From Acidithiobacillus sp. (GTDB lineage: Bacteria > Pseudomonadota > Gammaproteobacteria > Acidithiobacillales > Acidithiobacillaceae), in assembly GCF_023256195.1 (NCBI RefSeq), contig NZ_JAGDWX010000010.1:86790-150789 (forward strand): 64,000 nucleotides of DNA, given 5' to 3'. Each line of letters opens with the position of its first letter. The stretch's first letter is position 1. This document shows, piece after piece, positions 1 through 8,185 of the stretch. The notes beneath the pieces were generated by a model. The model worked only from the letters and a program-made list of their open reading frames with translations, was not told the origin of the DNA and ran no database searches. Both the position numbers and the translations under genes were made by a program.

Positions 1-676
1 GATCCTTGGGCACCTTGGACAAGGGCAAGGCGAAATCCTGCTCCGGCTTTACGGCGCCAGTCCATTGCGCTATTTTCAGGGGAATATTGGCGTTGTACAG
101 CGCTCCCGCGCAAAACAGAATGATGGCAACGTGGGTAAAGATGTAACCAAAACGATAATAGCGTCCTTTTTTTGCCGACAACAGCAGCCTGCTATCCTGT
201 GCGGCCAGGCGGCGGACGACATAGCCCTCTTCCTTCAATAGATCCACGGCCTTATCAAAAACGGCGCCAACCGGCTGCGAGACCGTCGCTTCGTAATGGA
301 GGGGTTTGGCGGCGATGGCGCGCGTGCTGATGCCAGACTCATGCCGAAACATATCGCGCAGCATGTGGGGGGTATTGCGCGCCACACAGGACGTCGTCGA
401 CAGCACCAGGAAGGCAACGATACCCATATACCAGCCACAACGGTAGACGTCATAAAGGTCGAGATTACCGAAGATCTGATACCAAAAAGGACCGAACTGT
501 TGCAGGTAATGCGCTGTGGATTCCTGCTGCGGAAGGATGGTACCGATGACGGATGCTATGGCCACAAAGAGCAGCAGATGCACCGCCAAGCGCATGGATA
601 TGAGAACCTCCCACAAAACCCGAGCACGCGGTCGCTGGAATGGACCCACATAGACCGCGTCACGGCTGCTAGCCAT
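1..676 (-). CDS. resB: ResB/Ccs1 cytochrome c biogenesis protein, partial (C-terminus outside window)
   Basis: Membrane partner of ResC/CcsA in system II haem delivery to apocytochromes c at the outer face of the inner membrane. About 225 N-terminal codons are visible, starting MASSRDAV at 676; the reading frame is open to the window edge. A hydrophobic segment near residues 30-45 is followed by the motif IGTILPQQ, which is typical of ResB, then a long hydrophilic stretch and a third hydrophobic segment (YIFTHVAIILF). The start overlaps the stop of the upstream cytochrome gene by 8 nt, so the two are probably translationally coupled. Its place after soxB and a c-type cytochrome suggests it matures the Sox cytochromes. 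resC and soxAX are expected further left but are not in the window. Confidence 0.9.
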   Translation of the reverse strand, partial: MASSRDAVYVGPFQRPRARVLWEVLISMRLAVHLLLFVAIASVIGTILPQQESTAHYLQQFGPFWYQIFGNLDLYDVYRCGWYMGIVAFLVLSTTSCVARNTPHMLRDMFRHESGISTRAIAAKPLHYEATVSQPVGAVFDKAVDLLKEEGYVVRRLAAQDSRLLLSAKKGRYYRFGYIFTHVAIILFCAGALYNANIPLKIAQWTGAVKPEQDFALPLSKVPKD

Positions 677-1427
677 TTTGGACAAGCTCCCCAGGTGCTG
701 CGTGGTTATCTTTCTCCATGGGCTTTAGGAACCACATCTGTAACAGACTCAGAGCCATCCCCAGCAGAGCCACCGGACAGGATAAAATACCCCCTACCAG
801 TACCAGCCAAACGAAGTCCGGATTCTGCTTCGTCAGAAACCAACCGGCGAAATCCAGAAAAAATGCCAGGAATGGCAGACCGACCACCAGGATCTTCAGC
901 CAGACCGGAGTCCGCGTACGGACAAATATCCAGCCCGCCAAGAAGTAAATCACGCCCAGGGTGCTCAGGTGGATCATCCCGTTCATCAGCATCGCAGAAT
1001 ACGGCATCCCCATATCCACGTGTGCCTGGCTTTTGAGAAGCGTGAACGTACCGATGTTCGGCATGCCTATGGCGTGGCACTTCAGGCAGTTGCCATTGAT
1101 CAAGGGTCGCACCTGCTGCTGGTAATAGCTTTTGCTCTCACCTCCTTTCACCCACCGGTTGACCACCGATTCCATTTTGCCACGTTCGTCGACGGGAACA
1201 TGCGCCATGACCATCATGCTGGGCAACATGGTCTGCAGCTTACTGGCGCTGCGGTTGCCGTAATAATGAATGACCAGGTCCTGCATCTGGACGCCGGGCT
1301 TACCGTTAAGCCCGGCTATTGAGATATAGGTATACGCCTCGGCGCACAGCAATCCCAGACCCACCAGAAAGATAAAGCCTGAGAACAGTATCTTTTCCAC
1401 CAAACTCAGGTCGGGCAGACTTTTCAT
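669..1427 (-). CDS. Membrane-anchored monohaem c-type cytochrome of the sox cluster
   Basis: 252 aa. There is an N-terminal membrane anchor (about residues 12-30) and a periplasmic part holding one CxxCH haem-attachment motif (CLKCH, residues 114-118), followed by three or four hydrophobic segments from about residue 140 to the C-terminus. It sits between soxB and resB with a 10-nt gap to soxB and an 8-nt overlap with resB, so it belongs to the same transcript. I do not recognise a named family. By position it corresponds to the 'hypothetical' gene repeatedly reported in Acidithiobacillus sox clusters. An electron-transfer role from Sox or SoxAX to the membrane is inference; no axial Met ligand was assigned. 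Confidence 0.8.
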   Translation of the reverse strand: MKSLPDLSLVEKILFSGFIFLVGLGLLCAEAYTYISIAGLNGKPGVQMQDLVIHYYGNRSASKLQTMLPSMMVMAHVPVDERGKMESVVNRWVKGGESKSYYQQQVRPLINGNCLKCHAIGMPNIGTFTLLKSQAHVDMGMPYSAMLMNGMIHLSTLGVIYFLAGWIFVRTRTPVWLKILVVGLPFLAFFLDFAGWFLTKQNPDFVWLVLVGGILSCPVALLGMALSLLQMWFLKPMEKDNHAAPGELVQNG

Positions 1428-1437
1428 GACAGTGGGC

Positions 1438-3171
1438 TCACAGATCGTATTCTTGCGGATAGGCTATTCCCGGGTTGCCTTTCATGTTCTTGGTTAGAAC
1501 CGGATTGTCGCGATGATCGACACGGACGGTTTTCTTGTCCTTCAGCCATTTGGAGAAGATGTCCCAGACCGGCGTACCCTCCACCTTCTGCATGGCAGCC
1601 CAGCCGGCGACCTTGTATTTCTTGCTCGGATGCACCATCTTTCCGCCCACCCGTAGATCGGTGATACGCTTGTTGATAGTCTCTGCAGGGTTGAAGGTAT
1701 ACTGAATATTCCCCACGCGAATCATATCGCCACCCTGAATGTAATAGGGGTCTGGATTGAAAAGATTGTCCGCCACCTGTTCCATGACGTTCTTCAATTC
1801 GGCACCGGTGTACTCCGTAACGGTAACCTCCGGATAGGTGATAGCCGTCTGGCCCATGACGTCTTCCATGGTGATGGTTTCTCCCGGAAGCTTGGTATAG
1901 CCCCAGCGGAAGCCCGGTGAGAAGGCCGCCTCACAATCCAATTCTTCACGCAGAGCATTACAGATGAGCTGATCGAATGTACCGTTGAAATTATCCCGGC
2001 GGTATAGCAGACTCTCCGTTACCGCGAGGGGTTCCGCCAGCTTCTCAGCGTAGGGCGCACGTACCTTCTCGATATACGCAGACATCTCCGGATCAGCCGG
2101 TATCATGTTGGACAGAATGGGAAGGTAGTAAAAGCGGAATCCCTTCAGACGCCCTTTACCCACGTCCAGATCGAAACGCGCCAGAAATTTACCGTTGGTA
2201 CTGGTGTTGATGATGAGCGTCTTGTTCACCATCACGGGCTTGGGCCCCATGATTTCGTGGGTGTGACCACCGAGGATGATGTCGATCCCGTTTACCTGGG
2301 AAGCCATCTTCTTGTCCACATCGGCACCATTGTGGGACAGCACTACCACGACATCGGCGTGATGTTTTTCGCGGCATTCGTCCACCATCTTCTGCATGTG
2401 TTGGGGATGGATGCCAAAAGACCACTTGGGAATGAAGTAGGCCGGATTTGCTATGGGGGTAAAGGGAAAGGACTGGCCTATGATGGCCACCTTGCGGCCA
2501 TTGATCTCACGAATATCGTAGGGATCGAAGACCGGCTCGTCCCAGGGGATGGTAAAGACATTCTGCGACAGGAATTTTGCCTGGAGTTTGTGCTTGAGCA
2601 GATATTCCACCCGATCGGCGCCGTAAGTGAACTCCCAATGACCGACAAAATAATCTTCCTTGAGAAGATTCTGCGCCCCAACCATATCTTCGGCCTTGGT
2701 CCACAGACTCGTCGCCGAGCCCTGCCAAGCATCGCCGCCGTCTAGAAGGATCGCGCGGCTTCCCAGCTGCTCGCGGTAACGTTTGACCAGAGTCGCGATA
2801 TGCGCGTAGCCCCCGATTTTGCCGTACTTGTGCGCCATGGCGTCGAAGTCGAGACAGGAAAGCGCGTAGCCTTCCGGAGTGTCCGCCTTGATGCCGTAAT
2901 AATCCAGCTTCCACTTACCCACGATGTGCGGCGTCACTCCCCACTCGTGCTGCTGGTGGGTGCCAATATTGGTACCCGGCTCACGCCACCAGACTGGCAA
3001 AAGCTGCGCGTGGGTATCCGTAATATGCAACAGGGTCACGTTGCCGTAGGGCTGAATTTCGTAGGGATCTTTACCCGATCCCCAGGATGCGGCCACCGCG
3101 CCGGGCGCCAGAAATCCGCTGGCACCGGCGACGCCCAGAATGGCCATGAAATCTCTTCTCGATAGGTTCAT
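1438..3171 (-). CDS. soxB: SoxB thiosulfohydrolase
   Basis: Periplasmic dimanganese hydrolase that releases sulfate from the SoxY-bound S-sulfonate during thiosulfate oxidation. 577 aa, a normal length. The N-terminus has a twin-arginine signal (SRRDFM, residues 4-9) with a hydrophobic core, so it is probably Tat-exported. Metallophosphoesterase motifs are visible in order: ITDTH (50-54), LLDGGDAWQGS (142-152), SQN (202-203), LSHNG (278-282) and GGHTHE (301-306). A 5'-nucleotidase-type C-terminal domain follows. The gene lies 32 nt downstream of soxZ and 10 nt upstream of the membrane cytochrome, so it sits in the middle of one operon. Confidence 0.97.
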   Translation of the reverse strand: MNLSRRDFMAILGVAGASGFLAPGAVAASWGSGKDPYEIQPYGNVTLLHITDTHAQLLPVWWREPGTNIGTHQQHEWGVTPHIVGKWKLDYYGIKADTPEGYALSCLDFDAMAHKYGKIGGYAHIATLVKRYREQLGSRAILLDGGDAWQGSATSLWTKAEDMVGAQNLLKEDYFVGHWEFTYGADRVEYLLKHKLQAKFLSQNVFTIPWDEPVFDPYDIREINGRKVAIIGQSFPFTPIANPAYFIPKWSFGIHPQHMQKMVDECREKHHADVVVVLSHNGADVDKKMASQVNGIDIILGGHTHEIMGPKPVMVNKTLIINTSTNGKFLARFDLDVGKGRLKGFRFYYLPILSNMIPADPEMSAYIEKVRAPYAEKLAEPLAVTESLLYRRDNFNGTFDQLICNALREELDCEAAFSPGFRWGYTKLPGETITMEDVMGQTAITYPEVTVTEYTGAELKNVMEQVADNLFNPDPYYIQGGDMIRVGNIQYTFNPAETINKRITDLRVGGKMVHPSKKYKVAGWAAMQKVEGTPVWDIFSKWLKDKKTVRVDHRDNPVLTKNMKGNPGIAYPQEYDL

Positions 3172-3203
3172 GCGGCTATACTCCTGTTATGAAAACGCGC
3201 GAT

Positions 3204-3533
3204 TCAGGCGACGGTGATCTTGGCCTCCGCCGTCCAGGAACCACCCTGGTTATCTTTCCAGGTCATCGCCAGGGTGCCACTGCGTTCTGCCCGCATCTTG
3301 AAGGCAAGGTAAGGATTGGCACTGATGGCCGTACTCCAGTCCAGATGGCAGAGCGGTTTACCGTCGAAAGTCGCCGTCACCGTCTGAATGAAGTGGGCCG
3401 GAATCAGCTTACCCTCCTTGTTCTTCTGCAAGCCCGTCGTCATCGGATTCATGATCAACGAACGGACCTCCACCACCTCCCCCTTTTTTGCGTGGGCAGG
3501 CATACGGATCATCGGATTACCTAAATCAGCCAT
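3204..3533 (-). CDS. soxZ: SoxZ, sulfur-carrier complex subunit
   Basis: 109 aa, no signal peptide, as is normal for SoxZ, which is co-exported with SoxY. It forms the SoxYZ heterodimer that carries the sulfur substrate on SoxY's C-terminal cysteine. Recognisable family features are the N-terminal segment GNPMIRMP and a conserved run around VVEVRSLIMNPM (about residues 19-30), followed by an Ig-like beta-sandwich pattern. It lies between soxY (49-nt gap) and soxB (32-nt gap). No anomalies were seen. Confidence 0.95.
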   Translation of the reverse strand: MADLGNPMIRMPAHAKKGEVVEVRSLIMNPMTTGLQKNKEGKLIPAHFIQTVTATFDGKPLCHLDWSTAISANPYLAFKMRAERSGTLAMTWKDNQGGSWTAEAKITVA

Positions 3534-3582
3534 GGGTCAGTCTCCCGTAGAATAAAATGCTAGAATCCAATCACCGGCACAA

Positions 3583-4077
3583 TCAGCCGCCGCAACCGCC
3601 AATGGTCACTTTGACTTCCTGCGGTTTTGAGCCCATCAGTTCACCCTTGTTGGTGCGCGCCACGGCCCGAACCATATCGGTCTTGGCCATCTTGATACGC
3701 TGCTGGAAATAAGCGCGACCATTTTCTGGACTGAAGAAAAATGCACTCGCCAAAGGCGTTGGATTGTGATCTACATAGAGAAATACGGCGTCTATGTAAT
3801 TATCTGCTGTCATCGGATGATCCACATCCACGGTGACGGGCACGGCCGCACCATTTTCGGCAATGGTAGGCGCTGTCAGGTGGACCGCGGCAGACTCAGG
3901 GACCGTAGTCGTGCCGATGCTGTCGTGCATGGCTTGGTCCAGGACTTTGGCATCGAACTCCTTGGCCGGCCACCCTGGAACGTTGGCGGCGCGGGCCAGG
4001 CTTGGCAACAAGGCACTACCAGTGGATACCAGCGCCGAAACCAACACAGATTGCTTCAAGAATTTCCTTCTTTCCAT
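3583..4077 (-). CDS. soxY: SoxY, thiosulfate-oxidation sulfur carrier
   Basis: 164 aa starting MERRKFLKQS. This start was chosen over the upstream ATG at 4140 because an AGGAA ribosome-binding site sits about 6 nt before 4077 and the protein then begins directly with a Tat signal (ERRKFLK). The C-terminus ends in GGCGG, the swinging arm whose cysteine (residue 162) covalently holds the sulfur substrate. SoxY acts in the periplasm with SoxZ, SoxB and SoxAX. It follows the DUF302-like gene by 49 nt and precedes soxZ by 49 nt. Confidence 0.96.
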   Translation of the reverse strand: MERRKFLKQSVLVSALVSTGSALLPSLARAANVPGWPAKEFDAKVLDQAMHDSIGTTTVPESAAVHLTAPTIAENGAAVPVTVDVDHPMTADNYIDAVFLYVDHNPTPLASAFFFSPENGRAYFQQRIKMAKTDMVRAVARTNKGELMGSKPQEVKVTIGGCGG

Positions 4078-4126
4078 GACTTTTCCTTCCATATCCATAG
4101 GGAACCATTCACTCCGGGCACTCGTA

Positions 4127-4639
4127 CTACTTTTTGCCAATATCCGGGATACCCTTCTCCACCCGCGACATGGGTATGCCTTGCAGTACCTTGATGACGG
4201 ACGTATCCAGAGCTTCGGCGATCTTTCGACTCTGGGGCGTCAGCGCATAATCCGCGCGCAATCCGTACACCACATAGCTGGTTTGACCTTTGGAGAAAAT
4301 ATCCAGAGTCAAGGGGCAGCCTGCGGCCACTGGCCATGAACTGTTGATGAGCTTGCTGAAATCGAAGGGATTACAGAATACGATGGCGCGAATGTCGCTG
4401 AAGTGGCGCTCATTGAAGTGCGGAATCTTCAGCGTTTTCTGCTGCGCCCCGATGAGCTTCAGTATGTTGAGTTTCAACACGATCTTGTAGCCGCCATCGT
4501 GCAGCACGCTTTCCACTTCGTGTGCCGCAGCGGCCATGGGCATATCGATCTTCTCGATATAGACCGGATTGGCTTGGGCAAAGGCCAAGCCCGGCATCAG
4601 GCACATTCCGGCAGCTAGCAGGACAGATTTTGCGGTCAT
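4127..4639 (-). CDS. Exported DUF302-like protein leading the sox operon
   Basis: 170 aa. The start MTAKSVLLAAG was chosen because AAGGAG lies 6 nt upstream of 4639. A signal peptide is evident (cleavage after AFA, about residue 22). The middle of the protein (VLHDGGYKIV, then KIPHFNERHF and AIVFCNP) resembles DUF302-type folds; this assignment is tentative. It is the first gene behind the sigma-54-like promoter, 49 nt ahead of soxY, so it is likely co-expressed with Sox. Two cysteines (FCNP and AGCPL) could matter in sulfur chemistry, but no function is known to me. Confidence 0.7.
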   Translation of the reverse strand: MTAKSVLLAAGMCLMPGLAFAQANPVYIEKIDMPMAAAAHEVESVLHDGGYKIVLKLNILKLIGAQQKTLKIPHFNERHFSDIRAIVFCNPFDFSKLINSSWPVAAGCPLTLDIFSKGQTSYVVYGLRADYALTPQSRKIAEALDTSVIKVLQGIPMSRVEKGIPDIGKK

Positions 4640-4672
4640 TATCATCTCCTTGGGTAAGGCATAGACTCTAAA

Positions 4673-4687
4673 GCAAACTGTATGCCA
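4673..4687 (-). promoter_or_regulatory. Candidate sigma-54 (-24/-12) promoter of the sox operon
   Basis: On the minus strand the sequence reads TGGCATACAGTTTGC. This matches the sigma-54 consensus TGGCAC-N5-TTGC with GG and GC exactly 12 nt apart. Transcription would begin near 4661, about 20 nt upstream of the DUF302-like start at 4639, leaving room for its AAGGAG site. A sigma-54-dependent two-component system controlling sox has been described in A. caldus; no such regulator is in this window, so the link is inference. Confidence 0.72.
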
Positions 4688-4884
4688 AAAGGCTACGATC
4701 CAGTCTGTCCTCCGGATCAGTCTCATTTGTGAACTGTAATATTTATACTTTTTGGATCTCGGCCCAGGCCAACGGGCGGCGTCGGCGATCATCACTTCGG
4801 TGAGCCCGTGCGCCGCTTCGGACGAAAGGGATGTGCCAGATGGCACAGCACACCGCGAGGAGTCTCAGCCGAGCGCACGAGAAA

Positions 4885-4919
4885 GGGGCTCAAGGAGGCT
4901 CAACCCTCCTCTTGCCCCC
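4885..4919 (-). terminator. Candidate terminator after cyoD
   Basis: Downstream of the cyoD stop on the minus strand, a GC-rich interrupted stem (GGGGC ... GGAGG pairing with CCTCC ... GCCCC, with a small internal loop and a short apical loop) is followed by TTTCTC. The U-tract is weak, so efficiency is uncertain. Confidence 0.5.
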
Positions 4920-4952
4920 AGGCACGTGTCCTGCGAGAGAGCCCCTGGACTG

Positions 4953-5318
4953 TCAATGCATCCCTGGCATCCCAGGAATCATCGGCATGGTGCGTAGATA
5001 GAGTTGCGAGAACATCCACCAGGTAAGCCCAATGGTGATGACGAATAGGGGGATGAAAGCCACCAGGGCCACGGTATTCCAGATATTGTGCTCAGAAATA
5101 TCGATATGCAGCAGAAAATACACCTGAGCAATGACTGCAAAGCCAGCGCAGGCCATGATGGCCAAGAGCAGGGCAAAGGGTGGGAGGGCGTGGCTGGACA
5201 CCAGGAAGGTCGCCAGAGCCATCAAGACCGAGGCCAGAATGAAGCCAGTCATATAACCTCGGCGACTGGCCATCTGCACCTCCGGATGATCTATGGGATT
5301 GACGTGACCATGACTCAT
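4953..5318 (-). CDS. cyoD: Cytochrome bo3 ubiquinol oxidase subunit IV
   Basis: 121 aa from MSHGHVNP, with three predicted membrane segments typical of the small CyoD subunit, which assists assembly of the CuB site. The ATG at 5318 overlaps the cyoC stop in an ATGA arrangement; the longer frame to 5363 lies inside cyoC and was rejected. The C-terminus is Met- and Pro-rich (MPMIPGMPGMH). Last gene of the cyoABCD operon. Confidence 0.9.
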   Translation of the reverse strand: MSHGHVNPIDHPEVQMASRRGYMTGFILASVLMALATFLVSSHALPPFALLLAIMACAGFAVIAQVYFLLHIDISEHNIWNTVALVAFIPLFVITIGLTWWMFSQLYLRTMPMIPGMPGMH

Positions 5319-5950
5319 GACATATACCCCCACAAATAGACGAAGACATAGATGAAGACCCACATCACTGCCTGAAACTGCCAGAACATGCGCAAGCTGA
5401 TCAGGCGCCCCACTACATCCTCCGTGAATCCCTTGCGTGCCACCTGCCAGAGCATCACGATAATCCAGATCAGACCGGCAAATATGTGGGCAGCATGCAC
5501 CTGGGTCAGGCAGTAGAACGCCGACAGACCGCCGCTGACCTCCGGCGTGATTCCGGCGGCCACCAGACGCATCACATCGTGTATATCGAGGGCCAGGAAC
5601 AATATGCCCAGCACCAAAGCGCCCAAAAGCCCATTGATCACACCGGATTTATTGCCATCCTTGAGACTTGCCATGGCCCAGCCGTAAACCAGCACGCTCA
5701 GAAAAAGAGCCATGGTCTGCACGAAGGTATACCAAGGCGCGACAAACTGTGCCGGCGTCGGGCCGGTGTAATAGCTGTGTGGGTAACTGAGCACGCCGTA
5801 GGCCGCAAACAGTGTCGCGAAAAGCATGGCATCGCTGAGCACGTACATCCAGAAGCCGAAGGTGCGCGTGGATATGACATCGTGACCCTCATAATCTTCC
5901 GACCACAGGCGGACCTTATCCGGATCCACTACGGTTTCCGAACTACTCAT
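5315..5950 (-). CDS. cyoC: Cytochrome bo3 ubiquinol oxidase subunit III
   Basis: 211 aa with five hydrophobic segments and the subunit III fold seen in haem-copper oxidases (FGFWMYVLSDAMLFATLF near residues 30-47; TQVHAAHIFAGL near 148-159). A GAGGAG site precedes the ATG at 5950. Starts 73 nt after cyoB and overlaps cyoD by 4 nt. It stabilises the oxidase core; no cofactors are expected. Confidence 0.93.
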   Translation of the reverse strand: MSSSETVVDPDKVRLWSEDYEGHDVISTRTFGFWMYVLSDAMLFATLFAAYGVLSYPHSYYTGPTPAQFVAPWYTFVQTMALFLSVLVYGWAMASLKDGNKSGVINGLLGALVLGILFLALDIHDVMRLVAAGITPEVSGGLSAFYCLTQVHAAHIFAGLIWIIVMLWQVARKGFTEDVVGRLISLRMFWQFQAVMWVFIYVFVYLWGYMS

Positions 5951-6023
5951 CGCTCTCTCTCCTCAATGCAGCGGTACCGCGGCGACGAGGTGCCATAAGC
6001 GCTGCCGCCGCCGTTCACACAAA

Positions 6024-8162
6024 TCACCAAGATTTCGGTCCCCGATGGCTTCGGTCTTGGTCGGATACCTCACGGGAATAGGCCATGATCTGGCCTCCGG
6101 CAAAACCGCCTACCGGCACCGTATCGCCACCGTCGACGGGCATCTTTTGCCGAGCCTCGCGATCCAATCGTGCGATTTCCTCAGCAGAGATGACATAGCC
6201 CGGGTCGCCTTTGGCAGAGCGCCAGATCATCAGGGCTACGGTTGCCAGTAGCGCAATACCACTCAGCCACCAGATGCGCCAAGTCAGAGCAAAGCCCAGG
6301 AGAAAAAGGGTCGCACCGATGTAGAGCGCAACGGGGGTATTATTGGGCATGTGGATGGCCTTGTAGTGGTCGGGACGAATATCCAGAAACCCATGCTCCC
6401 GACGCCAGGCCACCTCATCACGGGCATTGATTTCCGGCACCATGGCGAAGTTATAAAAGGGCACGGGAGAGTCCGTCAGCCACTCCAATGAGCGAGAGGT
6501 GCCCCAGGCATCGGCACCAACGCGTTCCTTGGCGCGATCGCGGATACTGACGAAAAGCAGCACTACGAAGGACACTACCGACAGCACGTAGATGGCAATT
6601 CCAAATTCCTGGACATCGAACAAGCCCGCCCAGTGCGGATCGAAGGGCCAGTCCAGACGCCGCGTCTCGCCCATGAAGCCCAGCATGAACATAGGGATGA
6701 AGACCAGCGCGGTGCCCGCGCTGAAGAGCCAGAACATGATCTTTCCCCAGGCCTCATTGAGACGGAAACCAAAGACCTTGGGCCACCAGTAGATGACCGC
6801 CCCAAACACCGCATAGACGATGCACAGCAGCATCATGTGAAAATGGGCGACGACAAAGACGCTGTTGTGGACCATGTAATTGATGGCAGGTATGGATAGC
6901 ATCATCCCCGTCAAGCCACCAATGAGCAGCAGAAAGAGCGCACCGAGAGCCCAATGCATGGCCGCCGTGTAGCTGATACGCCCGCGGTACATGGTAAACG
7001 CCCAGTTGAAGACCTTGACGCCCGTAGGTATGCCCACCAGCATGGTGGCCACACTGAACTCGGTACTGACATAAGGCCCCATGCCCATGGTGAAGAAATG
7101 GTGGAGCCAGACGATCCACGACACACCGGCAATGGCAAAAGTCGCCAGCACCATCGCCACGTAGCCGAACAGCGGCTTTTCAGAAAACGTGGGGATAATC
7201 TCTCCCAACATACCGAAGGCCGGGAGAATGACGAAGTACACCTCGGGATGGCCCCAGAGCCAGAATAGGTTGGTGTACAGCATCAAGTTACCGCCAAAAC
7301 CGGCCGTAAAAAAATGTGTGCCGAGATAGCGGTCCGCTCCTACCAACGCCAAGGCCACCTGCAGGCAAGGGAAAGAGGTCAGCGCGATGATATTGGCGGA
7401 CACCGCGGACCAGGTGAACACCGGCAGCCTGCCCCAGGTCATGCCTGGTGCCCGCATCTTCACCACCGTCGCCAGAAAATTGATGCTGCCCAGGGTAGTG
7501 CCAAGTGCTATGAGTTCCAAGGTCCAGATCCAGTAGTCTACACCGACACCCGGGCTGTAGGACATCTCAAATATAGGAGCATAGCCAAACCAACCGTTAT
7601 GGGAGAAATCACCCACGAAAAGGGAAATCATGATCAGCGCCGCGCCGGCCGCCGTAATCCAGAATCCCAAGGCGTTGAGATAAGGAAAGGCCATGTCTCT
7701 GGCACCGATCTGCAAGGGTACGATGATGTTCATCAGTCCCACCAGCAGGGGTGTCGCCGCCAACAGGATCATGATCAAACCGTGCGCACTGTAGATCTGA
7801 CCAAAATGGAAGGGAGTCAGATAACCGTGGATGGCCCCCATGGCCTTGATCCCATTATCGCCTGGGCCGACTGCAAGCATCTGCTGAGTGCGAATCATGA
7901 GACCGTCTATGAACCCGCGGAACAGCATGACCAGGCCGAGAAAAATATACATGATCCCGAGCTTTTTGTGATCTACCGTGGTAAACCACTCCCTCCAGAG
8001 ATAACCCCACAGACCTCGCTTGGTGATCCAGCCGACCAGAGCCAGACCCACCAGGACGATCAACACAAAAAGGGGCGCAAGAATCAGATTCTTATAGGGA
8101 ATCTCCGACAGGGCAAGTCGCCCGAGTAATGGACTCCAGGGTCCGGGAACGTGAACCAGCAT
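6024..8162 (-). CDS. cyoB: Cytochrome bo3 ubiquinol oxidase subunit I
   Basis: 712 aa from MLVHVPGPW. The ATG at 8162 has AAGGAG about 8 nt upstream and was preferred to the longer frame from 8261, which overlaps cyoA. Haem-copper catalytic residues are plain: WGHPEVY (CuB His cross-linked to Tyr), HHFFTMG (two CuB histidines) and HFHMMLL (haem ligands). The N-terminal helix FRGFIDG (R82, D86) matches the ubiquinol-binding residues of E. coli CyoB, so this is a quinol oxidase and not a cytochrome c oxidase. It is the terminal oxidase and proton pump for electrons entering the quinone pool. Confidence 0.96.
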   Translation of the reverse strand: MLVHVPGPWSPLLGRLALSEIPYKNLILAPLFVLIVLVGLALVGWITKRGLWGYLWREWFTTVDHKKLGIMYIFLGLVMLFRGFIDGLMIRTQQMLAVGPGDNGIKAMGAIHGYLTPFHFGQIYSAHGLIMILLAATPLLVGLMNIIVPLQIGARDMAFPYLNALGFWITAAGAALIMISLFVGDFSHNGWFGYAPIFEMSYSPGVGVDYWIWTLELIALGTTLGSINFLATVVKMRAPGMTWGRLPVFTWSAVSANIIALTSFPCLQVALALVGADRYLGTHFFTAGFGGNLMLYTNLFWLWGHPEVYFVILPAFGMLGEIIPTFSEKPLFGYVAMVLATFAIAGVSWIVWLHHFFTMGMGPYVSTEFSVATMLVGIPTGVKVFNWAFTMYRGRISYTAAMHWALGALFLLLIGGLTGMMLSIPAINYMVHNSVFVVAHFHMMLLCIVYAVFGAVIYWWPKVFGFRLNEAWGKIMFWLFSAGTALVFIPMFMLGFMGETRRLDWPFDPHWAGLFDVQEFGIAIYVLSVVSFVVLLFVSIRDRAKERVGADAWGTSRSLEWLTDSPVPFYNFAMVPEINARDEVAWRREHGFLDIRPDHYKAIHMPNNTPVALYIGATLFLLGFALTWRIWWLSGIALLATVALMIWRSAKGDPGYVISAEEIARLDREARQKMPVDGGDTVPVGGFAGGQIMAYSREVSDQDRSHRGPKSW

Positions 8163-8185
8163 CAGATATCTCCTTCCGAATAGCG

